Assembly (NCBI GenBank): GCA_028583605.1
Contig: CM053327.1
Coordinates: forward strand, 42,112,059-42,176,058
Direction of reading: 5' to 3'
Source of the DNA: Dastarcus helophoroides
Lineage: Eukaryota > Arthropoda > Insecta > Coleoptera > Bothrideridae
DNA: 64,000 nt
Numbering within the stretch: position 1 is the stretch's first letter; each line of letters starts with the position of its first letter. A program made the position numbers and the translations under genes. The notes under the pieces were generated by a model. It was not told the DNA's origin. It ran no database searches and saw only the letters and a list, made by a program, of their open reading frames with translations. This document shows positions 1-12,028 of this stretch, in pieces.

Positions 1-180
1 CGCAAACGATAATCTTAGCTGTACTTAGATCCCTTCTAGAAAACCGGAACGGTATAAATACGCGGTCGCCTTTCCCTCAGTTAGTCACTTGACTAGTCAG
101 TGAGTCAGGTAGATAGTTAGATAGTCTGATAATTAAGTGAATGATAATCGTAGTGTTCCGAAATAAGTTTGGAAATAAAG
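1..180 (+). mobile_element. LTR fragment with core promoter
   Basis: This resembles part of the complete solo LTR at 39149-39487: both share a GCAAACGATAA block, a TTCTAGAA block, a TATA element and the stretch CCTTTCCCTC. Here TATAAATA lies at 53-60 and an initiator-like TCAGTTAG starts at 77, the spacing expected of an arthropod LTR promoter. The left side is cut by the window edge. The right boundary is uncertain, because from about 184 the sequence resembles the end of the foldback family seen at 35.2, 48.6 and 50.7 kb. Seen: motifs and resemblance. Inferred: a degraded Ty3/gypsy-like LTR. Confidence 0.5.
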
Positions 181-183
181 TGT

Positions 184-235
184 TACTTTTGAAGATAACC
201 GAGGACGAATCCGTTGCACAAAAAAAAATCCAATG
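184..235 (-). repeat. End fragment of foldback family A
   Basis: The segment GAAGATAACCGAGGACGAAT followed by CCGTTGCAC and an A run matches the outer end of the foldback family at 35.2, 48.6 and 50.7 kb (GAAGATAACCAAGGACCAGT, CCGTTCCACC). Only the end is present. Confidence 0.45.
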
Positions 236-970
236 ACTTATGAATTAGTAAAGTTAAAAAAAGCACACGCACAAAACGGTTATTTTTCTTGTGGCAATTA
301 AGGACCCTAATTGCAGGGGGATATAGGCGAGTCCTCTGGCATTCGACGTTGCCTTTGAGCCTTTGATCGACGGTAGTAGTTCGAACGCCTTGTTGAATGT
401 TAGCGTGAATGCGCAACACGGTGACAGGCGGACAAAGAGGCGGTTTTCCAGGGTGATGAACTAAGCACTCCGTGTAACCGCATCTCTTGTCGGTCTCTTC
501 GGTCTTCGCCCATCTGTCCCTGTCCCCGTTCCGTTGTTACACACCGTCACATCCTGCACTTCAGACAAGCCCAATCTACCACCAAACATGCAATCTTAGC
601 ACGATTTGACATGTTGCACGTACTAATTTGTCATGACAGTTTCCAACGCCCGCACTTTATGAACCAACTGACATTAAAAATTGTTTGATGGATGCAGCAG
701 TCAAACGGTACTGGAATTTATGTCGTTTGGTGTACCAGAAAATTGTCACAACATAACATGGAAATTCTAGAGACATACACTGGATTCTATTCATGCTTTG
801 TTACACGAACTCTCTGAATAGTTGATTACTTTACTTTTTCATAAATACATTTGATAATAAAAATGATGTGAAGGAGAAAGTCATCACTCAGTATATCGTT
901 TTCATTAAGATTCTAGAAAATGATAAGTCTTAATAGCCTCAAGGTCTGTTTAAAATTTTGATATGATCAA
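236..970. other. No feature recognised
   Basis: Mixed-composition DNA without a convincing reading frame, RNA gene or repeat shared with the rest of the window. The minus-strand open frame at 183-419 has no recognisable motif. Confidence 0.5.
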
Positions 971-2535
971 CAGTGGCGGCTAATAGCTAAAACTAGAGGG
1001 GTTGCTGCGACGGCATTTGTGTTAAAATTGTGTAAAAGCCAGTGGCGGCTGGTCTTAAAGAGCGCAAGAGCGCGCGCTCCTCGTGAAATGAGCGATCTAT
1101 TCTTTTTTGTTTAATGTAAAAGACATGAATTTATCACATTTTTAAACACAAAATAATGACATACTAATTAACTAATAGTACTTGTGAATGACTTGGAATA
1201 GAATACACCAACGTTTGATTCCGTTATACATATTAAATATTATAAGGGAATTTAAATAAGTTGGTGCGCGCAGAAATATGCACCTAGCGAGGGTTCTGTG
1301 TGATGCCTATCTACGGTCTTCACGGGATGCGGATAAATAAACTACAGAACACCACGTTAAAGCTAGGCCGGGGTACGCCGCTCCGCGCATGTGCGATATT
1401 GCCAAATGGTGAGTACGAGTCAGAGTTTGGAGTGTGTATTTACGTTTATGATGCTAAATGCGTAGGTCCCGGCTGATCTGATTGCGATTGTTAATTGTGC
1501 CGCTTCCAGGCCTAACTGCCAATAGTACCGCTATTCACAAAGAGATAGCAGTTCCCAATCTAGGGTCTAATTATTCATTTATAGATTTGGATTTAAACAA
1601 TTTTGATGAGAAAGTAATGAAGACTTTATTTCTTTAAAAGATCGTAGAGCGGATTTTGTTTTAAAAAATATTTTTTTTGTGTTTTTGTAGAGTTTAATTA
1701 GAACCTTGCAATAAAATATATTTTATTTTCAAATGCAGTTTTCAAGAAATGGAGATTATAAGATGGTAATTAAATTTAATTCGTAAAAATACTATTAAAT
1801 ATCACACCTTTTGTGTCACTTTTGTTTCTCTTAAATTTAATATCTTACTATGACACTGGATTCAGCTAAACTCTTAACTACTAATACTTTTGCATCTGCG
1901 CACCCCCTGTCAAAAAGTCACCAGCCCCCACTGGTAAAAGCAAATGAGTTCAAAAAATTAATAACATAAACCACCTCTGTTGCTTCTCAATGAACCTCCA
2001 ATAGAAATCTCAACTTTAGGAAAATTCGAAAATGCCTAATTTCGAACAAAAATTAAAATTTTCTGATTAAATAATGAATTTATCTATTTTTTAGAAACTT
2101 TCCTGAGCTTGAAATATATATTTTTTAAAACTAATATTTTCTCTTTTTAAATATACGCTTTTTGAGAAAAATGTCGAATTAAAACTCAAAATTAAAGAAA
2201 CAATAATAAAAATTTGTATTTTTAAAATTGTTCGAAGTTTTGAAACAAATTGCGAAAAAAACTTGCAATTCAATTACAAATAAATTCCCAAAATGTGAAT
2301 TTTAATCACAAAGGATTAAGTTCAGGCTGAAATATTTGATCTTTGAAGTTTCTCAGGCAACTTCAAAAATTACTAGAAAAATTTTAAATTAGAACATTAA
2401 ATTGTCAATTAATTAGTGTCGACTATTTTTAATTTCGAAATTACGACGTTTCTAGAAATGTTGACTCATTTTTGAAAATTTCAATAAGTCCTACTTTAAA
2501 AGGCCAAATTTTAAAAATATTTTGACAATTAATTT
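971..2535 (-). mobile_element. Truncated hAT-type element (CAGTGGCGGCT family), interrupted
   Basis: It starts with CAGTGGCGGCTAATAGCTAA and continues as the reverse complement of roughly the last 650 bp of the element at 3270-6360, including the block CTTCTCAATGAACCTCCAAT. A different hAT element (1040-1933) is inserted 70 bp from its end. Homology stops near 2535, where a fragment of foldback family B begins, so the other terminus and its target duplication are lost. No transposase is encoded. Terminal sequence and family are read directly; the hAT assignment rests on 8-bp duplications of relatives in this window. Confidence 0.75.
1040..1933. mobile_element. Complete non-autonomous hAT-type element, 894 bp
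   Basis: The left end CAGTGGCGGCTGGT and right end ACCAGCCCCCACTG form imperfect terminal inverted repeats. The 8-bp duplication GTAAAAGC lies at 1032-1039 and 1934-1941. Removing the insert rejoins the host element into the sequence seen uninterrupted at about 6290 (reverse complement). The interior has no long open frame and differs from the 3-kb relatives, so this is another non-autonomous family with similar ends. It contains a GC-richer stretch around 1360-1400 whose origin I do not recognise. Confidence 0.9.
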
Positions 2536-2580
2536 ATTCTAATGCACAGACAGGTTTGAACATTTATTAGATTCGAAGTT
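2536..2580. repeat. Fragment of foldback family B
   Basis: The segment AATGCACAGACAGGTTTGAA followed by CATTTATTAGATTCGAAG matches the arms of the palindromic elements at 36.5, 40.5 and 50.2 kb. Confidence 0.7.
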
Positions 2581-2853
2581 TCGAATAGAAAATCAAAATT
2601 TTGTGGTTAAAATTACAATACAATCTTGAAATGAAAGTCGAAGTATCTGGATAATGATTGGAAGACACTCGAAATTTCTGGAGAATATCAAAATTTTAGG
2701 AGAAATGACATTTTTTTCAATTCGGGCTACCTTGTCTTGTTCTTGCTCATTAATTTCTTGTCTTGTTCTTGCAGCAAGAACAAAACAAGAACAAGAAAAA
2801 TCAAGACAAGAACAAGAACTTCGTGAAATACTATGATCTAATTACGTACCCTT
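2581..2853. repeat. Segment duplicated at 16.3-16.6 kb, with ACAAG-rich inverted repeat
   Basis: This segment recurs in inverse orientation at about 16350-16625. At 2728-2822 it holds an imperfect inverted repeat built from CTTGT/ACAAG pentamers, the two arms meeting at TTGCAGCAAG. The last 8 bp (GTACCCTT, 2846-2853) are the left target duplication of the hAT composite that follows. Confidence 0.8.
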
Positions 2854-5800
2854 TAGTGTTGGGCTATTCGAATACAAGTTGTGAGATGTATTCGATTCTA
2901 CCAAGATCTCGTATACATCCGATTCTCAACTGAAGTATTCGAATACTCCCAGACTCCGTGAGTTGAAGTGAGAATATGAATAGAATCGGTTCTCGCCTTG
3001 CGCAAGCGACATCTCATCATCGCATGATTCATAAGTTCTCGGGTACTTGCTTGCATTCGAATACAAAATATGTATTCGAATACAATATATGTATTCGAGA
3101 TTGTATTAGTCTGATACAACAAAACATTGAAATGCTGAGTAGTGAATAAGAATCGGTCTCCTAACTACGCTACATCTCCGATTCTTAACTTCTCCGATGT
3201 TGAATACTGTACCCGGTTCTTGTATTCGAGATCTTAGACATGCATTTTGAATGCGTATTTTATTCGAGACAGTGGCGGCTCGCGTATATGCACTGAGGAA
3301 CTGCAGCACCCCCAGTTCCGCTTTCGAGTTTTTTCTTAAAAAGTTTGGTCTTTTTTGAAGACTCTTCCTTGAACACTTTTTTATAAAAATTTTAAATCTT
3401 CTCTGATTTCTTTTATAGAAACTTCACCTTCCTTTCAGGTTATGATCTGCTAAAATCTATTTTATTTTTAATTTTGATGAAAAAACGCACTTTTAAAAAC
3501 TAACTTTTGTAAAACTTTTGAAAAAGAAATCAGTATTTCGAGAAAGAATTGAGATTTGAAAAAAAAGGTTAAATTTTTCTAAAAGGGTCAAAATTTTGAG
3601 AAGATAATGAAAATTTCAAGAAACAATTTGTATCCAACTCTTTTCGCATTTTGATTTCCATGAAAAAAAAAAATAATACCAAATCTTCGAGTTTTTACCT
3701 GATTTCGCAATTTCTACTGTATTGTGGAAAAATTTTTAGATTTTTCTAATATTTTTACTTTTTTTTGTTGAAAAAATTTATATTTTTCTAAATATATTAT
3801 ATAAACAAATTTTCTCGAAATTTCTACTTTTCCAGCAAATTTTGTTCTTAAATTTTTTTCTGGAAATTTCAACTTCTGATTTTTTTATGTTGCTTTAATT
3901 TGCTTTAAAAATGTTAAGTTTTTTCACGGGATTTTGACATTTTATAATTTTGACTAACAACTTTTAGAAAATAATCCTCACATTTCTATAAAAATGTCAA
4001 GATTTTGGAAAGAAAAGGAAGGAACATTTTCCATTGCTTCCGCATTTTGCTTTTTTTTTAAATGAAAGTAATAGCCGATGGATTATTTTCCTAAAATTTC
4101 GTTTTTTCTTGTACAGATATTTCAAATTTTTTCTCGAGATTTCAATTTTCTTTCAACGAAAATTAGAATCTTTTTAAATTTTGACCTTTTTCAGGATTTT
4201 GACTTCATTTGAAAATTTCCACTTTTATTAAGAATTTCGTTCGTATGTTCCTAAAAATTTTGACTTTTTGTGAGAATTTCGCTTCTTCTGACATTTTTGA
4301 TTTAATTGCAAAATCTCAACCTCAAAAATGTCCGCATTTTACAATCTATTTTTTAAATTTTGACCGTTTTTCAAAAATTTGATCGTTCTCTCAATTTTAA
4401 TTTTTTTTGAAATTTTCTAAAAATCGTACTGTTTTAAAAACTTACGGTTTTATGAAAATATTTACTTATGTGGAAATTCAACCTTTTTTTAAACGTTGAA
4501 TCTTTCAAAATTCTACCCTTCTTGAAAATTCGATTTTTATTTCAAATTTTTTCACGAATTTTAATATTTTTTTCTTGTTAATATCGACTATTCTGATGTG
4601 GTATTATTTTCCAAAATTTAGCAAATTTCGATTTTCCAAAACTTGGAAAATTTCGATTTTTCAAAATTTGGAAAATTTCGATTTTTCAAAATTTGAAATA
4701 TTTTGATTTTCGATGATTTTTATTTTTATTTAAAATTCCAATTATTTTTTTAAATTTTCGAAGTTTTGACTTTTCTTTTGAAAGTTAGGAATTATTTTCG
4801 AAATTTCGGCTTTTCTTTTAAATTTCGACTTCTACTTGAAACATTTTTTGAAACTTTCGATTTTTTTGAAAATTTGGACCTTTTTTAATATTTCGTCTTG
4901 ATGTAATTCGCCCCTTTTTAAAAATTTCGACTTTTTAAAACAGTTTTTCAAAATGTTAATTAACGAAATTTTCAATTTTAATCGAAACTTTCAACATTTC
5001 AAAATTTTGTCTTGTTGAGCCAAATTTGCAAACCTAATTTTTAGCTTATAAAAGAAAGTGATGACATTTTGTAATTGCCCCTTGCGTCTTGTTTTGAAAA
5101 TTCTGTTTTTTTCGACAATTTCGACCTTTCCAAAGTTGCCTTTTTCGAGCAAAATTGTTTTCCAAAACCCAATTTTTGGCTTGTAAAAGAAAATTTTAAA
5201 TTTGAATGTTCAGTTAAATATCGTTTTTCACCCCGATTGGGGTTCATATTTTTAAAATCGATTAAGTATGTGTTTAGTGATTGCTTTTATCTATTCTTTA
5301 TATAAAAATTTTGACAAAAAATGTTTAAAAAAAAATTCTAAAATTTCTCTAAGAATGTCAACATTTTGAAGAGATTTAAAAAAAAGTTCAATTTTGACAT
5401 AAATGTTGAATTTCAAGAAAAAATGAACCTTCTAAATTTCAACTTTTTTGCGATTTGTTATTTCACTAAAAAAAACTTACCACTATTGTAGAACCGAAAA
5501 AAATTCTGAATCTAAATTTCCAATTTTTCTAGAACTGTTATTTTTATTTATTAAATTTATTCTCGAAATTGTCAAGTTCTTTAAATTTCGATAAAAATAT
5601 ATTGAAATTTAAAGATTAAGCTCAAAATCTGGAGAAAAAGCAGACAACATTTCTAGAAATTTTTTATTGGTTTATAAAATTTTTCAAAAAAAATAATAAA
5701 TAATAAGGAATAAATTAATTGTCAGAAATATTCTCAAAATTTTGACTTTTTAAGTAGGATTTATTGAAATTTTGAAAAATGAGTCAACATTTCTAGAAAA

Positions 5801-6867
5801 GTCAAAATTTCGAAATTAAAAATAGTCAAAATATTAAATTAATTGACAATTTAATGTTCTAATTTAAATTTTTTCTAGTAATTTTGAAGTTCCCCTAGAA
5901 ACTTCAAAGATCAAATATTTCAGCGTGAAGTCGATTGTGATTAAAATTCACATTTTGGGAATGTATTTGTAATTGAACTGCAAATGATTATTCGAAATTT
6001 GCCTCAAAACTTCGAACAATTTTAACAACAGATACTATTTCTTAATTTTGAGTTTTAATTCGACATTTTTTTAAAAAAGTTTATGTTTAAAAAGAAAAAA
6101 AAATATCTATTTAAAAAAAACATATTTCAAGCTCAGGAAAGTTTTTAAAAAACAGATAAAATTCATTATTTAATCACAAAATTCCATTTTTTCCCCGAAT
6201 TTTGCCTTTTTTCCTAAAGTTGAGGTTTCTATTGGAGGTTCATTGAGAAGCAACAGAGCTGATTTGTTATTAATTTTCTGAACTAATTTGCTTTTACACA
6301 ATTTTAACACACAAACGCCGTCGCAGCACCCCCTCCAGTTTTAGCTACTAGCCGCTACTGATTCGAGATCATTTTTATTCGGGATGGTTGGTTACGCATT
6401 ATGCTCGCACACTCCTGCATTCGAATATGCATCTCATTTTTAATTTATTGCTTCATTCTTCTCATAAAATTATTAAATAGCGAAATGCTTAAGTACTTTT
6501 TAAAATCTGGCTCTCAATTTTAATAATGAAATTTAGCAATATCTGGAAATACAGTACCAATATGCGAATCCAATCAAATTTAAAGATACGTATGTGAATT
6601 CTAAAGCTTCAAGATTTATTTATATTAAGAAATTTATATACATTCAATTAGGAAATTACCAATTATGGGCATAGGTACAGAAGTAGTGAAATCGAAAGTC
6701 ATATCTCGCCACCACATACCTCGAATAGGCCGCCGAGACAATTTTTCTTGTAGGTATTTTATTATCCCATAATTCGATTCTTTGTATTCGAATACTTATT
6801 CGATTCTCAAAAGTATTCGAATTCAATGTATTGCGATTCTGAAAATCGTTCGATTATTCCAACACTA
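2854..6867. mobile_element. hAT-type element (TAGTGTTGG ends) hosting an inner hAT element; copy 1
   Basis: The ends are TAGTGTTGG at 2854 and CCAACACTA ending at 6867, with the 8-bp duplication GTACCCTT at 2846-2853 and 6868-6875. Without the inner insert (3270-6360 plus one duplication) the element is about 0.9 kb, too short for a transposase, so it is non-autonomous. The subterminal parts carry many copies of the palindrome GTATTCGAATAC and variants, plausible transposase-binding sites. Copy 2 lies at 53084-57107 with a different target duplication. An unoccupied version of the insertion site is at 16.3 kb. hAT class follows from 8-bp duplications and the TAGTGTTGG end. Confidence 0.93.
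3270..6360 (+). mobile_element. Inner hAT-type element (CAGTGGCGGCT family), 3.1 kb
   Basis: The left end CAGTGGCGGCTCGCG at 3270 and right end TAGCTACTAGCCGCTACTG ending at 6360 are terminal inverted repeats. The 8-bp duplication ATTCGAGA occurs at 3262-3269 and 6361-6368. The interior is almost entirely AT-rich low-complexity DNA of AAATTTCGA/TTTTGA flavour with no credible coding frame. Subterminal sequence (GGAACTGCAGCACCCCCAG on the left, GCAGCACCCCCTCCAGTTTT on the right) recurs in every family member here. Mobilisation must have relied on a transposase encoded elsewhere. Confidence 0.93.
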
Positions 6868-7020
6868 GTACCCTTACCTTTGATGGTGTGTGGCTCCATA
6901 ACGAAAAAATTACCGACATTGTATTGGAATAAAAAATTGTTCGTACTTTACGAACATCAGTGTTTCAGAAATGAGACTAAATAAGAAAATTATCAAGCAT
7001 AACCCGTATGGCACCTAAAT
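6868..7020. repeat. Continuation of the duplicated segment
   Basis: Apart from the duplicated GTACCCTT, this follows directly from 2853 once the composite is removed. Its reverse complement is at about 16210-16345, including the motif TTCGTACTTTACGAACATCA. Confidence 0.8.
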
Positions 7021-7275
7021 CAGAAAGATATCTTAAGGATATCATTATAGCGATAACTTTAAGAGCCACAGAAATGTTAACATTTAGATAACTTTTCTTA
7101 GTCGTCAGATGATGGACATCTAACAGATATCTATAAGATAATTTTGATAGGTGTCTTTAACATAAGAAATCTTTATGTTAACATAATGTTACCTTTCTGA
7201 CAATATCTCTCGATGTCAGACTCTAAAAAATGCTGACTGTAGGAGCTCTTTAAGAGAACTTATTGCTGAACGGGA
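7008..7275. mobile_element. MITE-like repeat, copy 1
   Basis: About 265 bp starting CCCGTATGGCACCTAAATCA and ending TTATTGCTGAACGGG. The ends are weakly inverted (CCCGT...GCA against TGC...ACGGG). A diverged full copy is at 52757-53032, and only the first ~30 bp occur in the paralogue at 16.2 kb. No clear target duplication was found, so the class is open. Confidence 0.55.
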
Positions 7276-9005
7276 ACTCAGACCAAGAAATGCTAACGTA
7301 ACACAGACGCTACCAATGCATGGTACAAAGTAATCTTTGTATTTTGTGCATATTCGTTGATATTCCAAAGCAGTAGCAACGCATGGCAATCTTCGTTACA
7401 TAGAAATAAATGAGGATGTATTTCAGTTGCCGGTCATGAAGATCTTAATAGCGCAGGTTTTTCTAATTTGGAAAGTTAATGGTGAACGATGAATGCCTCG
7501 CCGTGATTTGTGGAAGTGAATTTAACTGGATCTAGTAAAAGTCGGCAGACGGAAGAAGCCTGAACAAATGACTTAACCTTCACAATTAGCTGTTAGGAGA
7601 TTGATGGGGCAATATTTCTTCTCGTTAAAAAGGTCGACTCGAGTTCGACAACAAAGGCGGCGCGTTAATTTCAGTGCACGTCGACATTTAAACCCAGTTC
7701 TCCAAGGCCCTCTTTGCCAAACTAGTTCTGTCACTCAAAACGAACACAATGCCCCTCACTAACAAGAAGGTTTTCAAAAGAAACCTGCAGGTTATACACC
7801 TAATCTGCGTTTATAAATATACTTCAAATAAATCACGGTAATCCTACTTTGAATTGTTACTGTGGCCACCCCTGTGTCAGGTTTGTAATACTGACGTACT
7901 TCTTTAAGGGTAAAATTTCTATAGCACATACTATTTTTCTATGTAAATATTGCTCCCGAGAAATAGGTTCTCTGAAGAGCACATATCACAGCTACATACT
8001 GAAAAAATTGTAGCCTAATCCTTACTAATATATAAATGCGTGAGTGTGTTTGTCTGTCCGTTTGTCCACTTCAGTGTTGCCAGATTTGGCGCACTTTCTC
8101 GATGTTCTACTCTGGTGCATATGGCACGACTCATTTTCTATGTAAAAAAATATAAACCTGGCAACGGCAATACGACGACGGTGTCATCTAACGACGAGGG
8201 TCCAAACCTAATGTAATTTTGCAGGTAGGATTCTTTTAGAGGAAGTCTGATTGTTTGACACACGGGGGTTCAACTTTGGCACGAAATTCAAATACACTGT
8301 TTGTAGCGCCCTCCCACGCAGTAACCGGAACTACCGCCCATTTATACATATATATGTAAATTAAATATATGTGTATAGTTCCTAAATTTGTGTGCGGTGG
8401 CGCCTGAAAACGTAAACAAATTTAACTGTCATTGAATTTGGATGGAATGGAGGACGAGACGAGAACATCATTCATCTTCGAGCAAAATTTTAAATAGTGT
8501 TGAAAATAAGGTAAGTGATCTCTGCGAGGATTAAATAAGTAGAAAAATTTATTTATTTGTGGAAGTGAAGTATCAATCGGAATGACATCCCCGTCTTCGG
8601 GAAAAAAAGATTGCTGAATCCCAAGCTGCCGGAATGTTTATAGAAATGGCGACTACTGTTTGAACATTGACAAAGTTAATGATGATAAAATTCACTTCTA
8701 ACGTTTTGTAAAATATCTGTAGGTATTTGTCGGATCGTTTGCTTAATAATATATCAGAGACTTATATATGATACTTTCTTTCTAATGAGAATATTATTAT
8801 TACTACTTTACAGTGAAAATACAGTGATAAATAAATGTATCCAAAATATCTTATTGTCATTACTGCCCCAACAAATGCCTCCAGATATTTGAAAAAATGT
8901 TAGAAATTTTATTGTCAGTATGAACTTTGTCAACATGCAAATAGAGCATACATGGACCTCATTAACATTAAAAGCCAATTTTTTTTCTATTTTTTGTCTT
9001 TGATA
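7276..9005. other. No feature recognised
   Basis: Mixed single-copy-looking DNA. No open frame is convincing; short frames near 8440-8520 and around 7680 carry no motif. A stretch near 8021 (ATATATAAATGCGTGAGTGT, then GTTTGTCTGTCCG) resembles sequence common in insect dispersed repeats, but I cannot assign it. Confidence 0.4.
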
Positions 9006-9013
9006 TATTCAAC

Positions 9014-12000
9014 CAGTGGCGGCTGGCGTATAGGCACTGTGGAACTGCAGCACCCCCAATTTCGCTTAGGAGTTTTCTTTCTCAAAATTTTCTAAACTTT
9101 TTATTTCACAATTTTTCGACTTTTTTCCTAAAATTTTGATTTTTTTCTCGAAATTTTTGAGCTTCTTCTCAAATTTTGCTTTTTTCTCGAAATTTCGACC
9201 TTTTTCTCGAAATTTTGACCTTTTTCTCGAAATTTTGACCTTTTTCTCGAAAATTTGATCTTAATATCGAGATTTCGACATTTTTTTCTCAAATTTCGAT
9301 TTTTTTCTTTGTTGGGAAAGAGGAGTGGTGGGACGCATTTGTCATCTGCCTAAAAATGAATAAATTATTTAGTAGAAAACGATCAGTGACTTAAATGAAA
9401 TTGTCTGGATATTAAACATTTTCAAAACTTAAAGAGGATTACAGTGGCGGCTGGCGTATAGGCACAGTGGAACTGCAGCACCCCCAATTTCGCTTAAGAG
9501 TTTTTTTCTCAAAATTTTCTGAACACTTTTCATTTCACAATTTTTTGTAGAAATTTTAAATATTCTCTGATTTCTTTTTATAGAAAGTTTAAGTTTCTTT
9601 TACGAAGTTACGACATTTAAAAACCTAATTTATTTTCAATTTTGATCAAAATCACATTTTTAAAAACTAATTTTTGTAAAAGTATTGAGGAAGAAAAAAA
9701 TCGAATTTTGAGAAAAAAGTAGAAATTTAAGAAAATATCGAAATTTTAAGAAAAAAACAGTCGAAATTTTGAGTTTAAAGTCGACATTTCGAGAAAAATG
9801 TCGATATTTTGAGAAAAATGTCGACATTCCGGTATTAACGTCAACATTTCGAGAAAAAAGTCGAAATTTGAGAAAAACGTTGAAATTTCAAGAAAGAAGT
9901 CGAAATTTCGAAATATTTCGATAAAAAAGTCGAAATTTAAGAAAAAAGTCGAGATTTTGAGAGAAAAAATCGAAATTTTGAGTTTAAAATCGAAATATTA
10001 AAAAAAATATTGAAATGTCGATATTAAGGTCAAAATTTCGACAATAAAGTTGAAATTTGAAAAAAAAAAACGAAATTTCGGGAAAAAGGGTCGAAATTTT
10101 GAGAAAAAATCGAAATTGAGAAAAAAGTCAAAATTTCAAGAAAAAAAGGAGAAATTTCGAAATATTTCGAGCAAAAATCGAAATTTGAGAAAAAAGTCGT
10201 AATTTCGAGAAAAAAGTCAACATTTCGCGAAAAAAAAGTCTAAATTTTCAGAAAAAAGTCGAAATTTTCAGAAGAGTTGAAATTTAAGAAAAAAGTCGAA
10301 ATTTCGAAATATTTCGAGAAAAAAATCGAAATTTGGGAAAATAGTCGAGATTTCGAGAAAAAAGTCGAAATATCGCGAAAAAAAAGTCGAAATTTCGAGA
10401 AAAAAGTCGAAATTTTGAGACAAAAATCGAAGTTTGCGAGAAAAGTCGAAATTTCAAAAAAAAGTCGAATTTCGAAAAAAAAGAGTTGAAATTTCTAAAA
10501 AAAAATCGAAATTTTGAGTTTAAAGTCGAAATCTTGAGAAAAATATCGAAATGTCGATATTAAGGTCAAAATTTCGAGAAACAATCGAAATTTGAGAAAA
10601 AAGTCAAAATCTTGAGACAAAAGTCGAAATTTTGAGAAAAAAAAGTCGAAATTTCTAGAAAAATGTCAAAATTTCGAGCTTAAAATTAAGATTTAAGAAA
10701 AAAAAGTCGAAATTTCTAAAGATAACATTTTTTTAAATCGATTTCCTTTCTACGCCTTCGTAACATTTCGAAAAAGTTTCAATTTTCAGAAAAACGTCGA
10801 AATTTCCAGAAAAAGGTCGAAATTTTGAGAAAAAAGTCGAAATTTGAGAAAAAAGTCAAAACTTGAAATAAACGCGGAAGTTTGAGAAAAAAGTCGAAAA
10901 TTCTACGCCTTTGTAACATTATTAATTATTTCAAATTTTTTTCAAATTTCGATTTTTTCTCTAAAAAATTTTGCTTTTTTTTTCCTATGAAATTTGTGTT
11001 TTTCTCTAAACATTTTATACAAAGAATTTTTTTTGAAATTTCGATTTATCCTGGAGATTTTGTCTTTAAAATATTTTTTTCTGTAAAAATTTTGCAATTC
11101 GCACTCAATATTTCAAAATTCAAAATAAACCAAAATTTCCGAAACCGGACAATTGAAAACAAGTGAAAATTATTAGGTAGATCGAGGTTTTCAAAAGTCG
11201 AAATATTGAGAAGTTAAAAGTTTGGAAAAAGTTTAAATTTTTGGTAGCTAAGATTTTGAATCAAAGTGGAACATTTTTTTAAGAAGTTGAAATTTTAGGT
11301 CAAAAAAATTTTAAAAAAATGTCAAATATTTCATGAAATTACAAAATTTTCTTAAAAGTCGAAATTTTGAAAGAATTTCCAAAATTAAGAAGCAGCGAAA
11401 TTTTCAATAAAAAAACTTAAAAAATAATCGGAACTTTCCAAAAAAAAAGTCGAAATTTTGAAAAAGAGTTGGCATTTAAATAAAAACAAATCGAAGTTAT
11501 TAAGATCGAAATTTTCAATAAGCAATTATAATGTTCAAAAAATATTATAAACAAAGATGAAATTTAGAAAAAAAGTCGAAAATTTAAAAGGTCAAAATTC
11601 CAGTTTTGAAAAGATTTATATTTTCAGAAAAAGTAAGAATTTTCAAATGGTAAAAATTAAAGAAATGTAATAATTAATTTTCAAAAAAAATTACAAAAAA
11701 AAGACAGAACACCGAAAAGTCTAAATATTTATATATTTAAAAGAGTATTTGCAGTTTTTCAAAACAGTCAGTACTTAAAATTAAAATAAGGTCGAGATTA
11801 CAAGAAAAAATTTAAATTTTGCAATACAGTAGAAATATGGAAAAAATCCAACCTTTCAAGAAATGCGACATTATCAAAAGTTTTTATTGACAAGTTTTCA
11901 AAGAAATTCGAAATTTTCGAAAAGTAACGTTTTGAAAATGTCGAAATTTCTAGTAGAAATCTTAAAAATTTTTAAACTCCAAGCAGCACCCCCATTAGTT

Positions 12001-12020
12001 TTGGCTACGAGCCGCCACTG
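9014..12020 (+). mobile_element. Complete hAT-type element (CAGTGGCGGCT family), 3.0 kb
   Basis: Left end CAGTGGCGGCTGGCG at 9014 and right end GGCTACGAGCCGCCACTG ending at 12020, with the 8-bp duplication TATTCAAC at 9006-9013 and 12021-12028. A second, complete-looking left end occurs inside at 9442 after GAGGATTA, so the left terminal region is duplicated in tandem (about 428 bp apart). The same double end is found inverted in the element at 40.8-46.8 kb. The interior is a palindromic minisatellite plus AT-rich filler without coding capacity. Confidence 0.92.
9700..10900. repeat. Degenerate ~20-bp minisatellite, palindromic core
   Basis: Dozens of imperfect units of AAAAAGTCGAAATTTCGAGA, each with the self-complementary core TCGAAATTTCGA. 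Units vary by indels of one to three bases, so period and frame drift. Short blocks of the same unit lie at 9100-9310, and inverted at 45840-46170 and 46440-46740. Open frames here (for example 10277-10489) are products of the repeat and not genes. Confidence 0.88.
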
Positions 12021-12028
12021 TATTCAAC

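Noticed and set aside
3270..6360. Possible transposase in the 3-kb hAT elements
   Set aside because: No frame shows hAT transposase motifs; all are short and low-complexity.
10277..10489. Lys/Glu-rich frame, possible coiled coil
   Set aside because: It is the 20-bp minisatellite read in one frame; the twin frames at 45.8-46.7 kb are the inverse.
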